This document shows, piece after piece, positions 1-7,380 of a stretch of DNA of 9,879 nucleotides (position 1 is the first letter of the stretch; every line of letters begins with the position of its first letter). The DNA is from Desulfobacteraceae bacterium (GTDB lineage Bacteria > Desulfobacterota > Desulfobacteria > Desulfobacterales > DAOWNP01). Where the stretch lies: NCBI GenBank assembly GCA_030642545.1, contig DAOWNP010000066.1, positions 1 through 9,879 of the forward strand. The letters are read 5' to 3'. Under the pieces are notes generated by a model. The model was not told where the DNA came from. It did no database searches and was given only the letters and a program-made list of their open reading frames with translations. A program made the translations under genes and the position numbers.

Positions 1-3000
1 AGTTAAAGGGTAAAAAACATACCACAGACGATACAAAAGAGTGTCTGTAAGTCCTGAAAAATACGCTTTACTTTTTTTCAAATATTTTAATGCATCCTCA
101 TATTCTAATGAAAAGTATTTTTGTATTCCAGAAAGAATAAGAAAAACTCCTATAGATATAACTTCGTCATCTTTTTCCCATTTTTTTATAGTCTCTGTTT
201 CATTAAATTCAGAGTTTTTATATGCTTTTTTATCTAACCATCCGTATTTTACAGCTAACATCATATTCTTTATTCTGGTAACATTATACTTTTCCACATA
301 ATTTAAACCATCATCAATATATATATCAATGTTTTTAAAATTTTCACCTTTTGCAATTATATTAAACATTAAAGGGATATAGGAAAGTCCTCCATTATAC
401 AGATCACCACATTTTATGCCCATGTCTATATTTTTTCTACAAAGATCTACTATAGTATCAGGATCTTTTCTGTTATGGCACAAAACAAATAAAATTCCAT
501 TCATGCCTCTTACTGACCCAAAAGTATTGTGGTATTTTTTACAAAACGCAAATGTAAGATCCTCATATTTAAATGAAAGAGCAAAGTCACCTGACAGTTG
601 ATGATAAAGACCCATTGGACCAAATGCATAAATAGCTTCTTCATCCATACCCCATTTTGCAGACAACATAATAGATAGGGCTGTTGCTAAAAAAAGGTGG
701 TTTAACCTGCCTGACAGATAATAGGCAGGAAGAAGATCGCTCAATACTCCAATAATAATTTTCTGTTCTTCATCTTCTATAGGCATGCTTTGTAAGAGTA
801 TTTTAAAAATATCTTCTTTATATAGTTCTGACACAACCTCTTTGCACTGAGTTTGAGCCATATGATCATCTTCTGTAATTTCCATATTTAAGTATTTAAG
901 AGATCTGTTTCCGGTAGCTATTATATTATCTGCTATTTCTGACATGGAAACAATTTTTGTCTGCTGTGCAAAGCACTCAGCTTTTTCAATATCAGTTTTG
1001 GCTTTTTTTATTAAAATATTTAAAAATATACGGGCTTCTTTATGATTTCCTGTTGTAAATTTACTTGCAGTAATACTTTTATGGATTTTAAAAGTTAGAT
1101 CATACTCTTTCTCCCAACAGTTTTCCCCCAAAAAACCATGTGCCTGTGTGAAATAATTATCTGCTTCATTAAGAGCCAGTGCCTTATATGCTTTTTCCCC
1201 TGCATAATAATTTACATAAGCCCCTGTTACAAAATCTTCAGCACTTTTTATACAATCTTTACCTGTGTTTATGTGTTCTGCTATTTTAAATATGTTTTCA
1301 GCAGATTTAACTCCTTTTTTTTTATTAATTTGATTTAACAGGACTTTTGCAATTTTATAATGTAGTTTTTTTTCATCAGTTTCATTAATACTTGATAATA
1401 CAGCTTCATGAATTTTATCGTGAAAAAAGGATATATTTGTACCCTTTTTTATAAATATCATTGAGTTAAAAGCAGGTAAAAGTTTTCTGTAGAGTTCTTG
1501 CAGCGTTTTTTCACATAAAGTTGCAAGTAGAATATCTGAAAACAAAAAGCCTATACACGCAGCTATCTGGACAATAAAAAGAGTCTCTTTAGACATAGAA
1601 CTAATTTTATTTTTAAACAAATCAGAAGCAATATCAGGTAAATCAATGTTTTTTATACCCTCTAAATCAAAATGCCATTTCCTTTTTTTATCCATATAAA
1701 TTATTCTGTTTTTGTAAAACAGGGAGAGAACTTCATTTACATAGAGTGGGTTTCCTTCTGATATTTTATTTATATTTATTATTAAAAAGCGTATATCAGG
1801 TGAATCTGTATCTAATGCATTTTCTGTAATTTTTTTTACATCAGACTCCTTTAAAGGGAGCAGTTTTATCTCTTTAAACGAGTCTGTTCTCTTTTTTGCT
1901 GTATCAAAGAACATATTTAAATGATGTTTGTTATCTATTTCATTATGTCTGTATGCTCCTATTAGCATAAAATATGGAAAATCAACAGGGACTGAAATTA
2001 TATCTTTTAATACTTCTATTGTAGCAAAATCAGCCCATTGCAGATCATCAATAAAAATCACAAGAGGATTTTGTATTCCGGCTATACATGAGATAAAATT
2101 TTTTATCGTAGTGTTAAACCTGTTTTTTGATTCTAAGGGGGGAAGAGTAAAAATATCCGCTTGCATACCTATAAGCAAACTAAGATCTGGAATCAGATCA
2201 GTTAAAAGCTTTGCATTAGGTTTTAAAGCTTTTTCTATTTTTTCAGCCCATATTTTTTTTTCAGATTGATTTTTACTTAATAAAATAGCTACTATTTTAT
2301 TAAAAGCCTGAACAATGGAGCTGTACGGCACATATTGTTCATTTTGATAAAATTTACCTGAAACAAAAAAGCTGTTTGTATTATGCAGTAAAATTTCAAT
2401 CTCTTTAATAACAGTTGTTTTTCCAATACCTGCAGATCCTGATACAAGAACAAACTGAAAGGAACTATTGCATATTTTATCATAAGCTTTTTTTAAAATT
2501 TCAATCTCTTTTTCTCTTCCAGCCACAATAGCAGGAATTTTAAATTCTTCTGAAAAATCACTGATTTTTAGATCAAAAGATTTGGTGTTATTTATTTGAG
2601 AGTACTGATTTTCACAGGTTTTTAAATCCTCGAGCAATTTTTCAGATGTCTGGTATCTTTTTTCAGGTTCCTTTTCTATCATTTGAAAAATAAGATCATT
2701 TAACATTAAAGGCACTTTATGATTTAAAGCTGATATTTTTTTTGGAGATTCTGCAAGATGGGAATGGATAATTTTCAAAGGATTTTTTGATATAAAGGGA
2801 GGTACTTCTGTAAGAATATAATAAAAGATCATGCCGAGAGAATAGATGTCTGTTGCAAAAGTTACTGGCATAACAACCCTTCCTGTCTGTTCAGGAGCTA
2901 TATAGCAAAGGGTACTTTTGCAGAAACTGTTACTACTGTAAAATTTATTTATATGATCTGTACTAAGTGTTCTTACTATATCTATTAATCTTAAGTCATA

Positions 3001-3486
3001 AGTTTTTGGTGAAATAATAATATTGTCAGGCTTTATTCCTTTATGGATATGACTATTTACCTGAAGACTTTTAAGTATCAGGCAAAGCTCGACCGCTATT
3101 TTAAAAAAAACAGTAAGATTAATATTTTTTTCTGATTTTATGTATGAGTTTACAAACTGGGTAAGAGTTATGCCTTCAAAATATTTGCCTGCAATAATAA
3201 TAAAACCATTCTCATCAGTTTCTATCGTTGAAATTTGAGGAATAATTGTATTGTAGATTTTTTTATGTTTTAATTTGTCTTCCTGATTTTTTATAAATTC
3301 ATAAAGATTATTTATCTTTATATTTATCTTTATCTTCTCTTTGTTTATTATTTTTACTCTAAAATATGACTTGCTGTCATTTCTATCACAAGCTTTGTAC
3401 ACTGTGGAAAAACTGTTCTCTCCCAAAACTTTTAAAAGTTTTAAGTCAAAATCCAGCAATTTATCATAAATATATTTTTCCCACAT
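1..3486 (-). CDS. Giant kinase-like/STAND ATPase signalling protein, predicted pseudokinase (3' end outside window)
   Basis: The frame is open from the ATG at 3486 to the left edge, giving 1162 residues without a stop; AAAAGG lies just upstream of the ATG. Residues about 15-270 form a Ser/Thr-kinase-like domain: glycine-loop-like GENSFSTVY (22-30), probable ATP lysine K45, and the family hallmark YIAPEQTGR followed by DIYSLG. The catalytic loop reads HKGIKPDN (148-155), with Gly150 where the HRD Asp should be, and DFG reads DIV (169-171); Asn155 and Asp169 remain. Residues about 320-690 form a STAND/AAA ATPase: Walker A GSAGIGKTT (350-358), Walker B VIFIDDLQWAD (476-486), and a FFHDKIHEAV motif (HD at 689-690). 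Beyond lies a helical, TPR-like region. Family members of this architecture often end in GAF and histidine-kinase domains, which would lie outside the window. The architecture is certain; loss of kinase activity is inferred. Confidence 0.93.
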   Translation of the reverse strand, partial: MWEKYIYDKLLDFDLKLLKVLGENSFSTVYKACDRNDSKSYFRVKIINKEKIKINIKINNLYEFIKNQEDKLKHKKIYNTIIPQISTIETDENGFIIIAGKYFEGITLTQFVNSYIKSEKNINLTVFFKIAVELCLILKSLQVNSHIHKGIKPDNIIISPKTYDLRLIDIVRTLSTDHINKFYSSNSFCKSTLCYIAPEQTGRVVMPVTFATDIYSLGMIFYYILTEVPPFISKNPLKIIHSHLAESPKKISALNHKVPLMLNDLIFQMIEKEPEKRYQTSEKLLEDLKTCENQYSQINNTKSFDLKISDFSEEFKIPAIVAGREKEIEILKKAYDKICNSSFQFVLVSGSAGIGKTTVIKEIEILLHNTNSFFVSGKFYQNEQYVPYSSIVQAFNKIVAILLSKNQSEKKIWAEKIEKALKPNAKLLTDLIPDLSLLIGMQADIFTLPPLESKNRFNTTIKNFISCIAGIQNPLVIFIDDLQWADFATIEVLKDIISVPVDFPYFMLIGAYRHNEIDNKHHLNMFFDTAKKRTDSFKEIKLLPLKESDVKKITENALDTDSPDIRFLIININKISEGNPLYVNEVLSLFYKNRIIYMDKKRKWHFDLEGIKNIDLPDIASDLFKNKISSMSKETLFIVQIAACIGFLFSDILLATLCEKTLQELYRKLLPAFNSMIFIKKGTNISFFHDKIHEAVLSSINETDEKKLHYKIAKVLLNQINKKKGVKSAENIFKIAEHINTGKDCIKSAEDFVTGAYVNYYAGEKAYKALALNEADNYFTQAHGFLGENCWEKEYDLTFKIHKSITASKFTTGNHKEARIFLNILIKKAKTDIEKAECFAQQTKIVSMSEIADNIIATGNRSLKYLNMEITEDDHMAQTQCKEVVSELYKEDIFKILLQSMPIEDEEQKIIIGVLSDLLPAYYLSGRLNHLFLATALSIMLSAKWGMDEEAIYAFGPMGLYHQLSGDFALSFKYEDLTFAFCKKYHNTFGSVRGMNGILFVLCHNRKDPDTIVDLCRKNIDMGIKCGDLYNGGLSYIPLMFNIIAKGENFKNIDIYIDDGLNYVEKYNVTRIKNMMLAVKYGWLDKKAYKNSEFNETETIKKWEKDDEVISIGVFLILSGIQKYFSLEYEDALKYLKKSKAYFSGLTDTLLYRLWYVFYPLT

Positions 3487-3729
3487 TTATTTACCTTTTC
3501 TAAACTTAGTATTTTTCAGAATTTAATAAATTGGAGAATAATTTTATAATTTACAGAAAACAATCTAAAGTTTTTTTAAAATAACTTTAGAGTTTACTTA
3601 GGAGCATGGACAAATTAACTTTTTTTAAGTATATATATATAATTATTATAGAAATCAGATTTTATTGCAAGATATAATTTGTATATATGATAAAATTTGA
3701 TAGGTAATGTTATAATTAACCCCATTTTT
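3487..3729. other. AT-rich intergenic region with an 8-bp inverted repeat
   Basis: No gene is supported here. It holds the leader of the kinase-like gene and the end of the transglutaminase-like gene. Visible items are an inverted repeat CTAAAGTT (3565-3572) / AACTTTAG (3583-3590), a TATATATATATA run near 3630-3642, and a weak palindrome ending near 3721. No GC-rich stem followed by a T-run is seen, so no intrinsic terminator can be called. Confidence 0.5.
3565..3590. promoter_or_regulatory. Inverted repeat upstream of the kinase-like gene (candidate operator or hairpin)
   Basis: Perfect 8-bp arms CTAAAGTT and AACTTTAG are separated by 10 bases, about 80 bp upstream of the kinase-like start. 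It could be an operator, an mRNA stem, or chance in AT-rich sequence. No regulator is encoded beside it. Confidence 0.25.
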
Positions 3730-4416
3730 TTATAAAGGCTCTTCTTCAGAAAAATCAGGTTTTATATCTTTATATAGTTTTACCCATGATTTTACGCGAT
3801 CTTCTCCATATTCATCTCTCCATCCTTTCATAACAAGGTCTAATGGTAAGTCTGAAAAAGATCCATGATATGTAACATATTCCATGAAAAGTTTTTTTTC
3901 ATTGTTATAAGCGTGAAAAATCGCATCGTCTTTTCCGTTAAATTCAATAGGATCAACCTTGTGTTTTGCACATAATTCTTTATTAAAAGTAGGTGTGGTT
4001 TTTATCCATTTCCCATTGAGATAAAATTCAGTAAATCCGTGATATGCAAAAAGATCAGATCCCATAACCTTTTTTAACTGTTTTGATGCCAGGTGGTTTT
4101 TAACAGTTGCAAATGAAAGTCTTGACGGTATTTTACAAGCTCTTCCCAAAGTACATAAAAAAACTGCTTTTTGAACACAATAGCCCCTGCCTCTTCTTAA
4201 GACATTACTTGCTTTATAATGATCTAAATCATAAAATGGCGAATATGGATCGTATAATATCTGATCCCGAACAGATAGAAAGATTTTTATTGCAATTTTT
4301 ACAGGATCTTTTAAATCACCAACTGTTTTTTGAGCAAAACTGATAATATCTTTATGATCGGAATTTATTACATAAGTTGGGGTAAGATATTTTTCATCGG
4401 TAGTATAATCAGGCAT
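3730..4416 (-). CDS. Transglutaminase-like (papain-fold) family protein
   Basis: A 228-residue protein, with no signal peptide or membrane segment, so probably cytosolic. The transglutaminase-like core is recognisable: nucleophile Cys80 in GRGYCVQKA, at the start of the helix as in the family, and His126 in YHGFTEFYLNGKW. The third position, usually Asp in a DPT-like motif, reads TTPTFNKEL with Thr141. From memory, a bacterial subfamily carries ATPxFN at this place, so this may be normal for it. The C-terminal part (EFNGKDDAIFHAY, GSFSDLP) also fits that subfamily. Members are annotated as putative cysteine proteases or amide-modifying enzymes with unknown substrates. The start follows AAAGAG at a long spacing, a weak ribosome site. 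It may precede the kinase-like gene on a transcript, but the 243-bp gap makes that uncertain. Confidence 0.85.
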   Translation of the reverse strand: MPDYTTDEKYLTPTYVINSDHKDIISFAQKTVGDLKDPVKIAIKIFLSVRDQILYDPYSPFYDLDHYKASNVLRRGRGYCVQKAVFLCTLGRACKIPSRLSFATVKNHLASKQLKKVMGSDLFAYHGFTEFYLNGKWIKTTPTFNKELCAKHKVDPIEFNGKDDAIFHAYNNEKKLFMEYVTYHGSFSDLPLDLVMKGWRDEYGEDRVKSWVKLYKDIKPDFSEEEPL

Positions 4417-4476
4417 TTTATATAGTCTCTTTGTTAATATTTTTTTGCAAATAGTTTAAAATCAGACCGTTTTTAC

Positions 4477-4567
4477 CTATACAGGTTGTTACAAAACACT
4501 AATGTATCCAAATTTATTTTCTGCCTTGAAGCGGAAAAAAATTTTTACTCTGTAACAGCCTGTATAG
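4477..4567. repeat. MITE-like inverted-repeat element, family A copy 1
   Basis: Arms CTATACAGGTTGTTAC (4477-4492) and GTAACAGCCTGTATAG (4552-4567) are inverted repeats matching at 15 of 16 positions, and the interior is itself partly palindromic (AAATTTATTTTCTGC near 4510 against GCGGAAAAAAATTT near 4531). Its left end recurs inverted at 9113-9143, where similarity stops after CCTGT. That places the true terminus at ACAGG/CCTGT, giving an 83-bp core (4481-4563) flanked on both sides by TA. A TA flank would fit a mariner/IS630-type element, but this is inference. It encodes no protein. Confidence 0.75.
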
Positions 4568-4599
4568 CGAAAACTCAACTTGTACAGAAAAAAAATTTT

Positions 4600-4608
4600 A
4601 GAATTAAT
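4600..4608 (+). repeat. 9-bp direct repeat (left target-site duplication)
   Basis: AGAATTAAT directly abuts the left end of the MITE-like element and recurs at 4758-4766 directly abutting its right end. Confidence 0.75.
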
Positions 4609-4757
4609 CAATAGTGTCCGGTTAGAATCTTGCGAGCGGGAAGTTTACTTGTTTTTGTAGCGTATTGAATAAAATAGCGGAAAAAACAATTAAACTTTCC
4701 GTATTTTGTCTATTTTGTCTATTTTGTCTCTCGCAATTTCCTAACCAGACACCACTG
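4609..4757. mobile_element. 149-bp MITE-like element with 28-bp terminal inverted repeats
   Basis: The left end (4609-4636) and the reverse complement of the right end (4730-4757) match at 22 of 28 positions; shared parts include GGTTAG and TTGCGAG, and the ends read CAATAGTGTC and CAGTGGTGTC. A second pair of arms (4637-4657 and 4681-4701) continues the palindrome at 18 of 21 positions, so nearly the whole unit can fold as one hairpin; the 27-bp tandem repeat in the right arm would bulge out. Identical 9-bp sequences flank it exactly. It has no coding capacity, so mobilisation would need a transposase encoded elsewhere. The parent IS family is not identified; 9-bp duplications occur in several families. 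Confidence 0.85.
4702..4728 (+). repeat. Tandem repeat, 3 x TATTTTGTC
   Basis: Three perfect copies of the 9-mer TATTTTGTC lie inside the right arm of the 149-bp element and have no counterpart in the left arm, so they probably arose by slippage after the palindrome formed. Copy number may vary between element copies or strains. Confidence 0.9.
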
Positions 4758-4766
4758 AGAATTAAT
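4758..4766 (+). repeat. 9-bp direct repeat (right target-site duplication)
   Basis: AGAATTAAT, identical to 4600-4608, immediately follows the right terminal repeat of the 149-bp element. Confidence 0.75.
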
Positions 4767-4867
4767 ATAAGTTGTAAGAATAAAACGAGGGTAGGTATTT
4801 ATATTAAAATAGTCAATAATAATCTAAATTTTTACAAAAAATAAAAAAGGGATCTTATTATGCCGGT

Positions 4868-4966
4868 GATATAGATTGTCACATAAATAATTTTACTTAA
4901 GATATACGTTTTAGTATTATCTCCTTTCGCAGACCTTGTGAAATTGTTTATGTAACAATCTGTATA
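4868..4966. repeat. MITE-like inverted-repeat element related to family A
   Basis: The left arm (4868-4892) and the reverse complement of the right arm (4942-4966) agree at 21 of 25 positions. The right arm read inward begins TATACAGATTGTTACA, differing from the family A end TATACAGGTTGTTACA at one base, while the interior is different. This suggests mobilisation by the same enzyme as family A. It ends 16 bp from the stop codon of the 119-residue protein and could fold as a 3' hairpin on that transcript. Confidence 0.65.
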
Positions 4967-4982
4967 TAGTTTAATCTGGGGA

Positions 4983-5342
4983 TTATGTGTTGTTACTGCA
5001 AACAGACCTTAGAATCCTTTTGGGAACAGGTTTTTTGTTTTGTTTTTTACATATTAACACCTTGCAACCATTAGGACCTATCTTAAAACCATTTTTCCCT
5101 TTTAAAAAAAGTCTATCTAATGGCATGATTGTTAGAGTCATATTTGTTTTAAATAAATTAATTCCAGATACCATGAGGTTCTTTAAACCATCTGTGCTAA
5201 CAAAAACTCTGCCAGTGCCGTTATATTCATTTTTTATGGTTTTAATAAGTGTCCATGCACACATTCCGTTAAAATAACCGTTAAGGCAAATGTGTAAATT
5301 ACCGCAACTTTTTTTAAAATTAATTGTAAAATCTGAATTCAT
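4983..5342 (-). CDS. Small Cys-containing protein of unknown function, possibly STAS-like fold
   Basis: A 119-residue protein; the ATG at 5342 is preceded by AAGGGGAA at good spacing. It has no signal peptide or transmembrane helix. Residues 15-70 alternate strand and helix (GNLHICLNGYFNG, a helix ending KTIKN, then GRVFVSTDGL), which recalls an anti-sigma-antagonist/STAS-like layout, but no diagnostic serine motif is visible and I do not assign the family. A Gly/Lys-rich middle (LKGKNGFKIGPNG, 80-92) is followed by a basic tail. Six cysteines (13, 19, 28, 93, 98, 115) are present without a recognised metal-binding pattern. It seems monocistronic, with repeat elements downstream. The ribosome site and globular composition support a real gene; the role is unknown. 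Confidence 0.7.
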   Translation of the reverse strand: MNSDFTINFKKSCGNLHICLNGYFNGMCAWTLIKTIKNEYNGTGRVFVSTDGLKNLMVSGINLFKTNMTLTIMPLDRLFLKGKNGFKIGPNGCKVLICKKQNKKPVPKRILRSVCSNNT

Positions 5343-5418
5343 ACAAATTCCCCTTTATTATATAACGCCCATGCCCTGACAGGCACAACAAAACATGAAA
5401 ATGAAATAACTTACTTGC

Positions 5419-5455
5419 AAATTATAAATTAGTAGAATTTCTTAATTCATAATTT
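5419..5455. repeat. AT-only inverted repeat followed by ATTCATAATT direct repeats
   Basis: Arms AAATTATAAATTA (5419-5431) and TAATTCATAATTT (5443-5455) pair at 12 of 13 positions with an 11-base loop. The stretch continues into repeated TTCATAATT units up to about 5470. It lies in the 183-bp gap between the end of the flavodoxin-MoxR-VWA operon and the 119-residue gene. Lacking G/C pairs and a T-run, it is not a normal intrinsic terminator. Confidence 0.5.
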
Positions 5456-5525
5456 ACCATTCATAATTCATCATTTTCATATAAAACACTGATAAATCTA
5501 CAACCTGAATTGAGACATTAGGCTA

Positions 5526-6008
5526 TTACAGCTCTTGATTTTTATTCAGGTTAAAAAGCTCAAGCATTTTCAGTGCTGTAATACCAGGTGCTATCTGCTT
5601 TTTGGTTTCAGAACTTATACCAAGTGTGCTTTGTACTTCAAAAGCAGTATTATGATAAGCTGCTTTTAATTTTTTTTCATATTCTTTTCGCAGCATCAGG
5701 AACGATTCTTCTACTTCAGGATATCTACAGTTTTCCCGCATGGGAAGACGAATCATTTCTTCAAAACAACCGGTTTCACAAGATGGAGCACATATTTTAT
5801 AAAATACTGCAGAAAACCAGCAGCCGTTTCTCTCTTCTTTGTCAAGGGAAGCATGGTTTTTCCATACATCCGGTGGTTTTGGAATCGTGCTGATAATCTG
5901 CGTCATTGGCACACAAAGTTTTATTTCAAATGGTTCAAGTTCTGTTTTGTAATACAGCTTAGGACGCAGATTGCCACGTTCTTTTTTAATTTTCCAGTCA
6001 ATTTTCAT
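5526..6008 (-). CDS. Cysteine-rich protein of unknown family, last gene of the MoxR/VWA operon
   Basis: A 160-residue protein I do not recognise. The ATG at 6008 follows AGAGGAAA, 31 bp after the stop of the VWA gene, so it is very probably co-transcribed. It has no signal peptide or membrane helix. Six cysteines (32, 63, 73, 77, 81, 94) include an evenly spaced CAPSCETGC (73-81), a Cx3Cx3C arrangement on what could be one helix face or a metal site; this differs from the CxxC of zinc ribbons. Residues 98-120 (ESFLMLRKEYEKKLKAAYHN) are likely a charged helix, and the C-terminus looks helical too. As partner of a MoxR/VWA pair it could be a substrate, an adaptor or a dedicated client; this is inference from gene order only. 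Confidence 0.75.
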   Translation of the reverse strand: MKIDWKIKKERGNLRPKLYYKTELEPFEIKLCVPMTQIISTIPKPPDVWKNHASLDKEERNGCWFSAVFYKICAPSCETGCFEEMIRLPMRENCRYPEVEESFLMLRKEYEKKLKAAYHNTAFEVQSTLGISSETKKQIAPGITALKMLELFNLNKNQEL

Positions 6009-6039
6009 TATTTCCTCTTGTTAAGAAGTTGTTAATATT

Positions 6040-7380
6040 TTATCTGATCTCTACAACTTCACCAAATGGCGGTTGTGTTCCTGTACTGCCAATTCGTGCC
6101 CATAGTACAGGATAAGCAGGTTCTTTAGGGAAACGATTGCATTCAAGATCTGTCAGATAAATCAGGCAGCGAGGAGAAACAGACTCTTGCTCCACCCATT
6201 GAAAAACCGGTCTGAAATCAGTTCCACCGCAACCCTTGGGAGACAAAGTTATTGGTAAATCCTGTCTCAGGAAGATTTCTGTATGAACCACACGCATATC
6301 ACAATATATTACATAAACTGTCATAGCACAGTATTCCAAAATAGCTGACAGCTCAGCCGCAAACTGGTCAAGCTCTATCCTGGAAATGCTTCCCGAAGTA
6401 TCTACAGCAACAACCACTTCAGGCAGGTCATCGCTTCGCATTGATGGCAGATAAATCCCCATATGAAGATAACGTCTGTTTGGTGGTATCAAAGCATAAT
6501 CGCAGCAGGCAGAAGCATTTATAAACCTGCTTAGTAAATCACGCCAGTCGATACCGGGGTTAAGAATTTTATCCACCATCCGCTCAAGACCAGCAGGAAG
6601 ATCTCCCATAGATTTAGCCTGCATAGTGGCCTGAGCAAGAGCAATCTTCCATTCATTTTCTTTTTCAGCCGCATCAGCAGATGGATTTGATTTCCCTTCC
6701 GGAGGAGGTGCATCCCGTACTTCACCTGATTTACCAGGATCACCATATCCAGACACCCCTTCATCATCTTTTGTTTTTTCTAAAGAATCATCCTGTTTTC
6801 CAGGTAAATCCTCAGTAAATTTGCCTTGAATACTTTGCCCGGCAGATTCAGTATCTCGGCTGCCCGGTTTAGCTACTAAATCATCAGGAAGTTTTTCCTG
6901 ATGAGTCTTATCTGTCTTATCTTTTTCAGACAATCTGTTATGAGTACCTGTTCTACTGTTATTTGTTTCTGAGGACAGGAATAAATAAATTTCATCAGCT
7001 GTCTTATCTCTAAATTCAGGCTTATCGAGATATCCGTCTGGAAGCTTGAGTCCTGCTTCAAGAAGAATCCAGTTAATAGCATAATCACAAGCCATATTCC
7101 ATTGTTTTGGGTTGCGGTTTTTTCGCCGAAGATGATGCCTGCACGCCGGATGCATGGCTATATGCCCTATTAACCCTTTTACTTTATTCAAAGGAAGCAT
7201 ATTAATGTAAAAGGGATTATAGGCAAGAGTAGTACCATCCGACCAGGCGGTTTCACAGGTTGTGTCTTCCTGAATAGTCAGACGAAGAGCTATGGAACCG
7301 AAAAACGGATGCTCTAAAATCAAGCCTGTTCTGGCTTTTACAATTTTTTGATATACCTTATCTGTGTACTGTTTCATCAT
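6040..7380 (-). CDS. DUF2201 / VWA-domain protein, partner of the MoxR ATPase
   Basis: Resembles the COG3864 type: an N-terminal putative metallopeptidase domain (DUF2201) and a C-terminal VWA-like domain. I place the start at the ATG at 7380: it overlaps the ATPase stop as ATGA and has GGAAG upstream; an ATG at 7410 would lie deep in the ATPase gene. This gives 446 residues. The N-domain shows HIAMHPACRHHLRR (from 73) and PKQWNMACDYAIN (91-103), family landmarks, but the HExxH site reads HIAMH, lacking the catalytic Glu. Residues about 140-250 are a polar, Asp/Lys/Gly/Pro-rich linker. The VWA domain keeps its metal site: DTSGS (327-331), Thr387 in GGTDF and Asp411 in YLTDLE. Such proteins work with MoxR ATPases to remodel or insert metal into client proteins. 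Confidence 0.9.
   Translation of the reverse strand: MMKQYTDKVYQKIVKARTGLILEHPFFGSIALRLTIQEDTTCETAWSDGTTLAYNPFYINMLPLNKVKGLIGHIAMHPACRHHLRRKNRNPKQWNMACDYAINWILLEAGLKLPDGYLDKPEFRDKTADEIYLFLSSETNNSRTGTHNRLSEKDKTDKTHQEKLPDDLVAKPGSRDTESAGQSIQGKFTEDLPGKQDDSLEKTKDDEGVSGYGDPGKSGEVRDAPPPEGKSNPSADAAEKENEWKIALAQATMQAKSMGDLPAGLERMVDKILNPGIDWRDLLSRFINASACCDYALIPPNRRYLHMGIYLPSMRSDDLPEVVVAVDTSGSISRIELDQFAAELSAILEYCAMTVYVIYCDMRVVHTEIFLRQDLPITLSPKGCGGTDFRPVFQWVEQESVSPRCLIYLTDLECNRFPKEPAYPVLWARIGSTGTQPPFGEVVEIR

Larger units (their letters stand above)
4417..4982. other. Gene-free region occupied by three inverted-repeat elements
   Basis: About 565 bases without a supportable gene, between the transglutaminase-like gene and the 119-residue protein. 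It contains three separate inverted-repeat units (4477-4567, 4609-4757, 4868-4966), described individually. Their clustering suggests a tolerant landing site for small non-autonomous elements. The upstream region of the transglutaminase-like gene is therefore largely repeat-derived. Confidence 0.7.

Noticed and set aside
1928..2269. Plus-strand frame of 113 codons within the ATPase part of the large signalling gene
   Set aside because: It lies opposite the Walker B region of a continuous minus-strand protein and has no family features.
3606..3677. Plus-strand 23-residue hydrophobic peptide frame (MDKLTFFKYIY...), toxin-like in look
   Set aside because: AGGAG lies only one base before the ATG, too close to work well, and the hydrophobicity follows from the TA-rich sequence. 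No antisense RNA or partner is visible.
4987..5277. Plus-strand reading frame of 96 codons opposite the 119-residue gene
   Set aside because: It mirrors the minus-strand gene, lacks a ribosome site, and its product is a hydrophobic low-information sequence; the minus frame has AAGGGGAA and balanced composition.
5419..5470. Repeated ATTCATAATT units as a CRISPR-like or iteron array
   Set aside because: Units are short, unevenly spaced and AT-only; there are no conserved-length spacers and no replication or cas genes.
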